A stretch of DNA of 64,000 nucleotides, taken from positions 121,096 through 185,095 of the forward strand of contig JAIXRJ010000017.1 in the NCBI GenBank assembly GCA_027485235.1, written 5' to 3'. Numbering within the stretch: the first letter of the stretch is position 1; every line of letters begins with the position of its first letter. A program made the translations under genes and the position numbers. Below are positions 34,711-41,787 of this stretch, in pieces. This DNA comes from Comamonadaceae bacterium. GTDB lineage: Bacteria; Pseudomonadota; Gammaproteobacteria; Burkholderiales; Burkholderiaceae_C. The notes beneath the pieces were generated by a model. That model was given only the letters and a program-made list of their open reading frames with translations. It had not been told where the DNA came from and made no database searches.

Positions 34711-35373
34711 ATGCCTTCACAAGACCCTTCCAGCCAGATAGAGCGTGTTCCGCTTCACGAAGAAGTCACCCACCGCTTGCGCGACATGATCGTGTCCTTG
34801 CGACTGCGCCCGGGCGAGCGCATCCAGGAGCTGGAGGTGGCCCAGTTGTTGGGCGTGTCTCGCACCCCGGTGCGCGAGGCCATCAAGGTCTTGACGGCCG
34901 AGGGTCTGGTGGAGCTTTTGCCCTTGCGCGGGGCCATCGTGAAGGCTTTTTCGGCCAAGGACGCGAGTGACATGCTGGAAGTGATTGCCTTGTTGGAGAC
35001 CCATGCGGGCGAGCGGGCCTGTCAGGCCAGCCAGGACCGCATCGATGCCATCTTGCAGATGCACCAAGAGATGAAGGTGTTTTTTGAAAGCCGTCAGCGC
35101 TTGGAATATTTCGCACTCAACCAGCGCATCCACGAAGCCTTGATCGCGCTGGCCGACAACGACACCTTGAGCATGACCCATGCCACGCTGAGCAAACGCA
35201 TGCGCAGCCTGCGCTACAGCGGCAATGCCACTGCGGAAAACTGGACTGCCGCCATGGCCGAACACGAGCAGATGATGACGGCCTTGGCCGCCCGGGATGG
35301 ACAGGCCCTGTCGCGCACCATGGGCGAGCACATCCGCAACACCTGGCCCCGCATCAAGGATGTGGTGCGCTGA
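34711..35373 (+). CDS. GntR-family regulator, FadR/FCD subfamily
   Basis: A 220-residue transcription factor. The N-terminal winged helix (about 12-80) carries LRDMIVSLRLRPGERIQELEVAQLLGVSRTPVREAIKVL, textbook GntR. The C-terminal all-helical FCD ligand-binding domain (about 90-215) has NQRIHEALIALADN and AEHEQMMTALAARD with the His/Asp pattern of metal-binding FCD proteins. FCD regulators usually respond to small carboxylates. It probably controls the divergent pdxA-Bug pair, and possibly the larger catabolic region, through the palindrome at 34636-34651. Confidence 0.92.
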   Translation: MPSQDPSSQIERVPLHEEVTHRLRDMIVSLRLRPGERIQELEVAQLLGVSRTPVREAIKVLTAEGLVELLPLRGAIVKAFSAKDASDMLEVIALLETHAGERACQASQDRIDAILQMHQEMKVFFESRQRLEYFALNQRIHEALIALADNDTLSMTHATLSKRMRSLRYSGNATAENWTAAMAEHEQMMTALAARDGQALSRTMGEHIRNTWPRIKDVVR

Positions 35374-35525
35374 GGCTTGGCTTGGCGCGGCAGGGAATCG
35401 TTATGCACACCCGGCCGTCGGCCCTTGGGGTGGCCTGCAATGTGGATTCGCTTGCTTGTGAAAAGCGGGGGCCATTGACGGGCGCGGGAAATGTCGGACC
35501 TGACGGCACAGGCGGGGCCGCTCTG

Positions 35526-36209
35526 TCAACGCGTTTCGCGCGTCACATCCTGCTCGAAACTGGCCTGGTTCAGGAGGGCTTTTTCGGCCATCCAGCCGCT
35601 GTAGACGGTTTGGAAGTCCGCCACGATCTGGGCCAAGGGCATGTCGTCAAAAGTGCCGCGTTGGTTCACGTATTCCATGTGCCGGTTGCCCGCTTTGTCG
35701 AACGGGTGGTAGATCGAATCGTTTCGGCCATCAAACTCCAGCGGCAACAGGCCGAACTTGTCGCACAACTCGATGTTGAAGGCGGGGGTGGCTTTGACCC
35801 ATTGGCCGTCCAGCCAAATGTCGGCGTAGCCGTGCCAGATGAACACATCGGTCTGCATGGTTTGGCGCAAGCGCTCGGTGCTCAGGTGGTTGCGCACATC
35901 GGCGTAACCCAGTCGGGCGTGCAGGCCTGCGGCGCGGCAAGCTGCGGCCATCAAGGCCGCCTTGGGTACGCACCAGCCCGAGCCTTGGGCAATCACCGAG
36001 CTGGCCCGCATGCCTTCGTTGGACAGCTCGATGCGGTAGGGGTCGTAGCGGAACTGGTCGCGCACCGCCAGGTAGAGCGACACAGCGCGTTCGCGGTCGG
36101 TGGCACCTTGCGCGTGCTGGCGCGCCAAAGCGATCACGTCCGGGTGGTCGCTGTCGATCAAGGCCGTGGCGGCCAGCGTGGCGGGGGAGGGCAAATCGGT
36201 CATGTTCAT
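35526..36209 (-). CDS. Transglutaminase-like cysteine peptidase-fold protein
   Basis: A 227-residue protein with a transglutaminase-like core. The nucleophile region is GSGWCVPKAALMAAACRAAGLHARLGYADV, and the catalytic His region is FIWHGYADIWLDGQWVKATPAFN. The usual third-residue Asp (as in DPT) appears as the ATPAFN stretch, so the catalytic triad is not fully clear. No signal peptide is seen. It may be a peptidase or amidase acting in the cytoplasm. It stands between gntR and the hydratase-like gene with its own orientation. The start may be two codons later (36203). Confidence 0.8.
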   Translation of the reverse strand: MNMTDLPSPATLAATALIDSDHPDVIALARQHAQGATDRERAVSLYLAVRDQFRYDPYRIELSNEGMRASSVIAQGSGWCVPKAALMAAACRAAGLHARLGYADVRNHLSTERLRQTMQTDVFIWHGYADIWLDGQWVKATPAFNIELCDKFGLLPLEFDGRNDSIYHPFDKAGNRHMEYVNQRGTFDDMPLAQIVADFQTVYSGWMAEKALLNQASFEQDVTRETR

Positions 36210-36301
36210 GACTGTAGCGTGCGCGGCAGCCCGGATGTGTCACGCTGGCTATAGTGCGCCCATTGATTTTGTCTTTCGCCTGACACCCCAGGAGACCCGC
36301 C

Positions 36302-37117
36302 ATGACCCCCGAACAACTTTTGCAGCACCACGACCAAGCCCTGATGTGGGGCCAGCCCCCCGGCTTGGTGGGCGGCCCCGACACCGCTGCGGCCTACCAA
36401 CAAGCCCTGGCCGTGCGCCAGTTGCGCCAGCAGCGCGGCGAAGTGGCCAAGGGCTACAAAATTGGCTTTACCAACCGCACGCTGTGGCAGCGCTACGCGG
36501 TGTTTGGCCCCATGTGGGGCACGGTCTGGGACACAGGCCTTGGCTTTGCCGAGCCCGCCGCATCGGGGGCCGCCGAGGGCCGCATCGACCTGACCCACAC
36601 CTGCCAACCCCGGCTGGAGCCCGAAATCGTCTTCGGCATGAAGGCCACGCCAGCGGCCAACGCCAGCCTGCAGCAGCTGTTTGAAGCCATCGACTGGATC
36701 GCACCCGGTTTTGAGGTCGTGCAGTCGCATTGCCTGGACTGGAAGTTCACCGCCACCGACACCATGGCCGACAGCGGCTTGCACGCCCGCCTGCTGGTGG
36801 GCCAGCGCCGGCCCGTTCAGCCACTGGCCGCCGATGCGCAGGCCTTGCACACCCTGCTGGCGCAGGCCCAGGTCACGCTGTTCAAAAACGGCCAAGCGGT
36901 AGAACAGGGCACCGGCACTAACGTGCTCGACAGCCCGCTCAACGCCTTGCACCACTTTTTGAAAGAACTGCGCCAATGCCCCGGCGCGGTGGACCTGCAA
37001 GGGGGCGACGTGGTCACCACCGGCACCTGGACCGACGCCTGGCCGCTGCAGGTGGGCGAACACTGGCGCGCCAAGTTTTCTGCGCCGCTGGGCAGCATCA
37101 GTGCCCTGATGGGTTGA
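36302..37117 (+). CDS. 2-Keto-4-pentenoate hydratase-like protein (MhpD/FAH fold)
   Basis: A 271-residue member of the hydratase/decarboxylase branch of the fumarylacetoacetase superfamily. GYKIGFTNRTLWQRYAVFGPMWG, EPEIVFGMKAT (metal-ligand Glu residues) and TGTWTDAWPLQVGE match MhpD/DmpE-type 2-hydroxypenta-2,4-dienoate hydratases. Such enzymes act after extradiol ring cleavage. GGAG precedes the ATG by 8 bases. No extradiol dioxygenase gene is in the window, so the upstream step must be elsewhere if this role is right. Confidence 0.8.
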   Translation: MTPEQLLQHHDQALMWGQPPGLVGGPDTAAAYQQALAVRQLRQQRGEVAKGYKIGFTNRTLWQRYAVFGPMWGTVWDTGLGFAEPAASGAAEGRIDLTHTCQPRLEPEIVFGMKATPAANASLQQLFEAIDWIAPGFEVVQSHCLDWKFTATDTMADSGLHARLLVGQRRPVQPLAADAQALHTLLAQAQVTLFKNGQAVEQGTGTNVLDSPLNALHHFLKELRQCPGAVDLQGGDVVTTGTWTDAWPLQVGEHWRAKFSAPLGSISALMG

Positions 37118-37140
37118 GCGCCACCGCTGTCTGAGCGCCC

Positions 37141-37174
37141 AAAAAAACGCCCCGAGCCGCAAAGCCCGGGGCGT
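37141..37174 (-). terminator. Hairpin with minus-strand T-run after the hydratase-like gene
   Basis: ACGCCCCG and CGGGGCGT form a strong stem. On the minus strand it is followed by seven T residues (37141-37147), so it is a terminator for transcription running leftward, antisense to cho, although no minus-strand gene lies just to its right. On the plus strand no T-run follows. Confidence 0.45.
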
Positions 37175-37223
37175 AAATCAACAAAAATGTCAGGCAACTG
37201 CAAGAAGCATGACACGGTCAGTG

Positions 37224-37243
37224 TACTGTGAAAATAACCAGTA
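37224..37243. promoter_or_regulatory. LexA (SOS) box upstream of cho
   Basis: TACTGTGAAAATAACCAGTA matches the LexA consensus TACTGTATATATATACAGTA in both arms with one mismatch in the core (CCAG for ACAG). It lies 36 bases before the cho ATG. E. coli cho is a known SOS gene, so the position and gene agree. Confidence 0.7.
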
Positions 37244-37279
37244 TTTGACCCATCAACCTTGATTCCCCCATCCCCCGCC

Positions 37280-38200
37280 ATGCCCTTGCCCCGCCGCCGC
37301 CGAGACGACTTTGAAGACAGCCGGGTCTACGAATACCCCCAGCACCTGCGGGGCGCCATCGAAGATGCGCCCACCGGGGCGGGCGTCTACACCTTCCACG
37401 GCCAGGAAGGCGACTTGCCGCTGTACATTGGCAAAAGCATCAACATCCGCGCGCGCTTGCTGTCGCACCTGCGCACGCCCGACGAGGCGCGCATGCTGCG
37501 CCAAACCCAGCGCATCAGCCACATCCGCACAGCGGGTGAGATCGGCGCTTTGCTGTTGGAGGCGCAAATGATCAAGGCCCAGCACCCCTTGTTCAACCAA
37601 AAACTGCGTCGCAACCAACAGCTGTGCAGCCTGCAACTGACGGGCGAGGTGCCGCAAGTGGTCTATGCCCGCGACGTCGACTTTGCCAGCCAGCCCGAGC
37701 TGTACGGCCTGTACGCCAGCCGCCACGCCGCACTCCAAGCCCTGCGCGCCATCGCCGACCAAAACAAGCTGTGTTACGGCACGCTGGGCCTGGAAAAACT
37801 GCTGCCTGGTAAAGCCTGTTTCAGGGCCGCGATCCGGCAATGCGCCGGCGTGTGCCGGGGCGACGAAAGCCCCGATGCGCACCGCCAACGCCTGTTCACC
37901 AGCCTGCTGGCGCTGCGCGTCGAATGCTGGCCCTTTGGCGGTGCGGTGGGTTTGGTGGAACGCGATGCCGAACTCACGCAAATCCATGTCGTTCAGCACT
38001 GGTGCTATCTGGGCAGTGCCCCCAGCGTCGAAGCCGCCCGCCAACTGAGCCAAACGGCCAGTCAGGTGGCTGCCCATTTTGATGCCGACGGCTACAAAAT
38101 TTTGTGCCGCCCGGTGCTCACAGGGTCTGTGGAGATTGTGCCGCTGTGTCAGGGCACCTTGGAGGCTGCGTCCTCTGGCCAGCCCTGCCAGTCGTGGTGA
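37280..38200 (+). CDS. cho: Excinuclease Cho (UvrC-like GIY-YIG endonuclease)
   Basis: Makes the 3' incision in nucleotide excision repair in place of UvrC at bulky lesions. The 306-residue protein has an N-terminal GIY-YIG domain (GVYTFHGQEGDLPLYIGKSINIRARLLSHL) and a Cys-containing UvrC-like central segment (AIRQCAGVCRGDES). It lacks the UvrC C-terminal nuclease and HhH domains, as Cho does. The ATG at 37280 is preferred to a TTG 7 codons upstream. A near-perfect LexA box sits 36 bases upstream. Confidence 0.9.
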   Translation: MPLPRRRRDDFEDSRVYEYPQHLRGAIEDAPTGAGVYTFHGQEGDLPLYIGKSINIRARLLSHLRTPDEARMLRQTQRISHIRTAGEIGALLLEAQMIKAQHPLFNQKLRRNQQLCSLQLTGEVPQVVYARDVDFASQPELYGLYASRHAALQALRAIADQNKLCYGTLGLEKLLPGKACFRAAIRQCAGVCRGDESPDAHRQRLFTSLLALRVECWPFGGAVGLVERDAELTQIHVVQHWCYLGSAPSVEAARQLSQTASQVAAHFDADGYKILCRPVLTGSVEIVPLCQGTLEAASSGQPCQSW

Positions 38201-38215
38201 ACGACCTGAGCCTTG

Positions 38216-38240
38216 CCACCCCGGACTCGATCCGGGACCC
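38216..38240. repeat. Short dispersed palindrome, GTCAT...GATCC family
   Basis: The hairpin CCCGGA-ctcga-TCCGGG followed by ACCC lies 16 bases after the cho stop, between convergent cho and the SOUL gene. It matches the GTCATCCCGGACT...GATCC form seen across many proteobacteria; the leading GTCAT is degraded to GCCAC. Confidence 0.5.
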
Positions 38241-38285
38241 AGGAGGGCCTTTCTTTTGCAATTTGACAGGGCTTGGGTGGGTGCC

Positions 38286-38858
38286 TCAGGGCAGCAGGTC
38301 GATCAGGATTTCATTGCGCCGATTCCAAGGGAAGGTCAAGGGGGCGTCGTAGCGGGCGATTTGGGCCGTGGGGCTGAGCTTGAGGTTTCGTGCCTGAGCC
38401 CAAGCCCGCAGGCGCTCGGTCTGCTCTTGAATGCTCGCTTGTGTGGTGAAGCCGGTAAAGCGTACCGTCACCGTGTCGTGCTCAGGCACGGTGCGCAACT
38501 GGATTTGTGGGTTGATAGGCTGGGGCAGGGTCTGCACGCTTTCGGCGGACGGCATCACAAAGTGCACGCGCCAGCCCTCGGTCTCGGGCGTGAGCGTGAC
38601 GGGCGCGGTCATTGCAATTTTGCGCTGCGTGCCCGAAGTGGCCTGCAGGTTGTCACCAAAAATATAAGCAGCGATGCGCCGGAAACCGCTGCCACTGGCC
38701 GCATCGAAATCGCCGTTGATTTGCGTTTGGGCCACCACAAAGCCCGCATAGCGGCGCACCTCAAAGGGCGGGTCCGAAACCAGCACGGTGTAACGCGGTT
38801 CTTCAACGGCCATGGCAGCCTCGCAAAAAAGGAACAAGAGGGTGAAAAGCCAACGCAT
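38286..38858 (-). CDS. SOUL-family haem-binding protein, exported
   Basis: A SOUL/HBP-domain protein of 190 residues. It starts MRWLFTLLFLFCEAAMAVEEP, a signal peptide cleaved after AMA, so it is periplasmic. The domain hallmark stretch YTVLVSDPPFEVRRYAGFVVAQT is followed by FRRIAAYIFGDN and IAMTAPVTLT, as in eukaryotic and bacterial SOUL proteins. Members bind haem or tetrapyrroles; the role in bacteria is unclear. An in-frame ATG at 38891 would put 11 polar residues before the signal peptide, so the ATG at 38858 is preferred. Confidence 0.85.
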   Translation of the reverse strand: MRWLFTLLFLFCEAAMAVEEPRYTVLVSDPPFEVRRYAGFVVAQTQINGDFDAASGSGFRRIAAYIFGDNLQATSGTQRKIAMTAPVTLTPETEGWRVHFVMPSAESVQTLPQPINPQIQLRTVPEHDTVTVRFTGFTTQASIQEQTERLRAWAQARNLKLSPTAQIARYDAPLTFPWNRRNEILIDLLP

Positions 38859-39059
38859 CTGGGTGGGGATGTGAAGTTCAGGGAGGGTCATTGAGGCTCT
38901 ATTGAAGCAGATTTATCGCGGCAGGTCTGTCATTGACCGAACGCAGTGAATGGGCTGCGGGGCAAGCGGGTGCAGAGTGTGGGCCAATGCCCTGCGCACG
39001 CCCACAGCATTCAAGCGGCATTCATGTCGCTTTGAATGGCGCGGACCGCTGTGGGGATT

Positions 39060-39407
39060 TCAGATCAAAGATTCGCGGCTCATGGGCGATGGCGGCAAAG
39101 GGAACGTGTCCTGCGCTTCGTTCAACCCGTGATTGAGGAAGTCGCCCGAGCCGATCTGGTGCGGGTCCCGCTGCGCATTGACCTGTCGGGTTTGGTGTTT
39201 GGCCGCGCGGCCGCGAACCCGGATCCGCCACATCCTGAACGAGCGTGCTTTCAAGGACCGGCGCATCAATTCAATCACGGCCTGTTCATTGAGCCCAAAC
39301 TGCGCAGCAATGGCCTCAAACGGTGTGTCGTCCTGCCAGGCCATGGCGATGATGGTGGACACATCCTCTTCAGCCAAGCCGTCGGACGGTGCCTGTTCTG
39401 GGGTCAT
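39060..39407 (-). CDS. TIGR03643-family small protein
   Basis: A 115-residue protein whose first 70 residues follow the TIGR03643/DUF2805 family: STIIAMAWQDDTPFEAIAAQFGLNEQAVIELMRRSLKARSFRMWRIRVRGR. The pattern suggests a helix-turn-helix-like core, but the function is unknown. The C-terminal 45 residues do not look conserved and may be a local extension. It is on the minus strand, 53 bases upstream of the cupin stop. Confidence 0.75.
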   Translation of the reverse strand: MTPEQAPSDGLAEEDVSTIIAMAWQDDTPFEAIAAQFGLNEQAVIELMRRSLKARSFRMWRIRVRGRAAKHQTRQVNAQRDPHQIGSGDFLNHGLNEAQDTFPLPPSPMSRESLI

Positions 39408-39460
39408 TGGGGTGCATTCTTGAAAAGAAGGTGTTTGTGCTCAAGGGGTCGGGGAGTTCG

Positions 39461-39964
39461 TCAGACCCCGCCTTGCGGATGGGTGGGATCGATCCAGAGC
39501 ACGGTCTCGGGTTTTTCTGCAGGCTCGATGTCCATGTTGACCGCCACCGCTTGGCCGTCGCTGCGGCACAGAACGCACTCCAGCGTCTCGTCTGCGCTGG
39601 CATTGATTTCCTGGTGCGGCACATAAGGCGGCACATAAATGAAATCACCCGGTCCGGCTTCGGCGGTGAATTCCAGCGCATTGCCCCAGCGCATGCGGGC
39701 GCGGCCTTTGACCACATAAATCACGCTTTCCAAAGGCCCATGGTGGTGGGCCCCGGTTTTGGCATTGGGGTGGATGTGCACCGTGCCGGCCCAGAGCTTT
39801 TGTGCACCCACACGCGCAAAGTTGATGGCCGCTTTGCGGTCCATGCCGGGGGTGGAGGGCACATTGCCGTCCAGTTGGTCGCCTGGCACCACACGCACGC
39901 CATCGTGTTTCCAGTCGGTCTCGGGGTGCTCGTGTGTCGGGGCGGGGTCGTGGGGGTGGGTCAT
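39461..39964 (-). CDS. Cupin-domain protein
   Basis: A 167-residue single-cupin protein. The metal-binding motif is HIHPNAKTGAHHHGPLESVIYVVKGRARMRWG, with three His and one Glu in the usual arrangement, and the second motif GDFIYVPPYVPHQEIN supplies the last His. The ATG at 39964 begins MTHPHDPAPTHEHPETDW; the longer open frame to 40072 is rejected because it has no family-like residues. It probably binds a divalent metal. The reaction is unknown. It neighbours a TIGR03643 gene without obvious functional link. Confidence 0.8.
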   Translation of the reverse strand: MTHPHDPAPTHEHPETDWKHDGVRVVPGDQLDGNVPSTPGMDRKAAINFARVGAQKLWAGTVHIHPNAKTGAHHHGPLESVIYVVKGRARMRWGNALEFTAEAGPGDFIYVPPYVPHQEINASADETLECVLCRSDGQAVAVNMDIEPAEKPETVLWIDPTHPQGGV

Positions 39965-40119
39965 GGTTTTGGGCTGCACAGTTGGCGTTGAATTCACTTT
40001 AGCACGGTGGCTGTTGTGCAAAAGGGGGGCCGGCCTGTCACGTTGCCAACTACACTGGCACGCGGTGGTCAAAACGTCTTGGCAGACGGTTGGCCCCTTG
40101 AACCTTACTTGAGCTGATC

Positions 40120-40707
40120 ATGAACTTCAAAATGTCTGAAAAGTCGCTTTTCGCGACCTTGTTGCGCGCCCCTTGGTGGGTGAGCTTTGCGGTGATGCTG
40201 GCGGTGGCCTTGGTCGCCGGTGCCTTCCTGCCCGAGGCCTACAAAATTCCGGGCATGCTGGGTGCATTTCCCTTTTTGGTGGTTGGCGTGGTGGCGGCTT
40301 GGCGACAAAGAAATGTGTTGTCTGAGGAACGCATCGATGCACTCACCGGCCAGGCCCGAGCCATGGCTTGGCGCGAGTTTGCGACGGTGGTCGAAACCGC
40401 TTTGCGCAAGCAAGGCTTTGAGGTTCGGCCGCTGAGCAGCGGCCCCGCCGACTTTGAGATTGAGAAAAATGGCCGCATCACCCTGGTCAGTGCCAAGCGT
40501 TGGAAAGCCGCCAGTGTCGGGGCCGAGCCCTTGCGCGAACTGTTGGCCTGTGTCGACAGCCAAGAGGCCTATTCGTGCAGTTGCATGAGTCTGGGGGTCT
40601 TCAGCCCAGCCGCTGTGGTCTTGGCGAAACAACAGCCCCTTCAGTTGTTGGGCCCGACCGAGATCGCGCAACTCGTGCACGACGCTGGCCTGCCGGCCAA
40701 GAGATGA
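40120..40707 (+). CDS. Membrane-anchored Mrr/restriction-endonuclease-like protein
   Basis: A 195-residue protein with two N-terminal membrane segments (about 17-38 and 44-62) and a cytoplasmic PD-(D/E)XK-like domain (about 75-190). The core shows WREFATVVETALRKQGFEVRPL, then DFEIEKNGRITLVSAKRWKA. In the Mrr family this reads D...(E/Q)xKRW; here the catalytic Glu/Gln position is Ser (SAK), so nuclease activity may be lost or use a migrated residue. There is no adjacent methylase. It is oriented towards the flavin-reductase gene. The target and role are unknown. Confidence 0.75.
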   Translation: MNFKMSEKSLFATLLRAPWWVSFAVMLAVALVAGAFLPEAYKIPGMLGAFPFLVVGVVAAWRQRNVLSEERIDALTGQARAMAWREFATVVETALRKQGFEVRPLSSGPADFEIEKNGRITLVSAKRWKAASVGAEPLRELLACVDSQEAYSCSCMSLGVFSPAAVVLAKQQPLQLLGPTEIAQLVHDAGLPAKR

Positions 40708-40719
40708 TCGCCAGGCGCT

Positions 40720-41358
40720 TTATTTTTTGGACGGTTGGTCCTGCCAGCTTGGGGGCCGATGGACCTGGAACAGCTGCTCGGGGCCGATGCTGAAATAGTC
40801 TGCGGGGCCGCCGGCGCGCAAAACGTGCTGGGCGTTGGCCGTGTCGTAAATGCCGTCTTTGAGCAAACGCTCGTCGATGTGAACCCCAACGACCTGACCA
40901 AAAATCATCCAGGTGTCGACCTCTTTGCCATCGATGTCTTGCATGCGCAGGATCTGGGTGCATTTGCATTCGAAGCTCACCGGGCTTTCGGCCACCCGGG
41001 GCACGCTGACGATGCGCGAGGCCACTGGGGTCAGCCCCGCCACATCAAATTCGCTGACATCGGGCGGCAAGGCATCGCAGGTTTTGTTCATCGCCTCGGT
41101 CAAGGGCCGTGTCACCAGGTTCCAGACAAACTCGCCCGTGGCTTCGATGTTGTTGAGCGTGTCTTTGCGCCGGATACTGGAAAAGCCAATCAGCGGCGGC
41201 ACGTAGTTGAAGGCGTTGAAAAAACTGTAGGGCGCCAAATTGAGCCCTCCGTTGGCGTTGCGGCTCGAGACCCAGCCAATCGGCCGTGGGCCGACGATGG
41301 CGTTGAAAGGATCGTGTTTCAGGCCGTGGCCCAGGCGGGGTTCGTAAAAGTGTGTCAT
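40720..41358 (-). CDS. Flavin reductase-like domain protein (FMN split barrel)
   Basis: A 212-residue protein of the flavin reductase-like family. It begins MTHFYEPRLGHGLKHDPFNAIVGPRPIGWVSSR, and contains GGLNLAPYSFFNAF and PPLIGFSSIRRKDTLNN, the FMN-binding signatures of the split-barrel fold, and the FECKCTQILRM region. It may supply reduced FMN to an oxygenase or act as an oxidoreductase of unknown substrate. It converges with the Mrr-like gene, 12 bases apart. Confidence 0.87.
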   Translation of the reverse strand: MTHFYEPRLGHGLKHDPFNAIVGPRPIGWVSSRNANGGLNLAPYSFFNAFNYVPPLIGFSSIRRKDTLNNIEATGEFVWNLVTRPLTEAMNKTCDALPPDVSEFDVAGLTPVASRIVSVPRVAESPVSFECKCTQILRMQDIDGKEVDTWMIFGQVVGVHIDERLLKDGIYDTANAQHVLRAGGPADYFSIGPEQLFQVHRPPSWQDQPSKK

Positions 41359-41787
41359 GCCTTCACTTTAATGTTGATTTCGGGGATGACCAGTCATGAC
41401 GATGACAGCGGTTTCAGCTGTGCCGTTAAATCTGCCTGGCGCACAGGATTTGCGCAGAGGCCAGATGGGTTTCTGATCCCTCACAGGCAGTGGAAGCGAT
41501 CTTCCAGCTTGAACGGATCCCGGTTCGAGTTCGGGCTGGCAGTGGTGCTCGGCGGCGCTCGGTTGGGTTGATGCGCGCGTGGCGTCCAACTTTCCCCAAA
41601 GACGGTGTCCAAAGCTGTGGATAAGTCCAAGAACAACTGCGCCAAGCCGCATCCTGCTTGGCGTGGCGCGAAGTGCTTAAAAAATGGGCAAAAAACGGGG
41701 TGCCTGTGGCTCATGCCTTGGGCCCGTCGGGGGCCAAGATTGCGGCTATTCTTGTGGCATCTCCGCCTGATCGACTGACCCCACCGC
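41359..41787. other. 429-base gap upstream of recC
   Basis: No supported gene. Two structures are visible: TGTGGATAA at 41616-41624, a perfect 9-base DnaA box on the minus strand, and the hairpin CGCCAAGC-N8-GCTTGGCG at 41640-41663, which has no T-run. A short segment at 41517-41536 resembles a tRNA T-arm but lacks the rest of a tRNA. The recC promoter should lie here; no clear -35/-10 pair was recognised. Confidence 0.5.

Noticed and set aside
41517..41542. tRNA T-arm-like sequence (CCCGG-TTCGAGT-TCGGG)
   Set aside because: No matching acceptor, D-arm or anticodon arm at tRNA spacing; the nearest acceptor-like match is about 110 bases away.
41368..41652. 94-codon minus-strand frame in the pre-recC gap
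   Set aside because: No Shine-Dalgarno, composition unlike neighbouring genes and no recognisable sequence.
41359..41787. Origin of replication suggested by the DnaA box
   Set aside because: Only one perfect box, no cluster, no AT-rich unwinding element and no dnaA/dnaN/gidA context.
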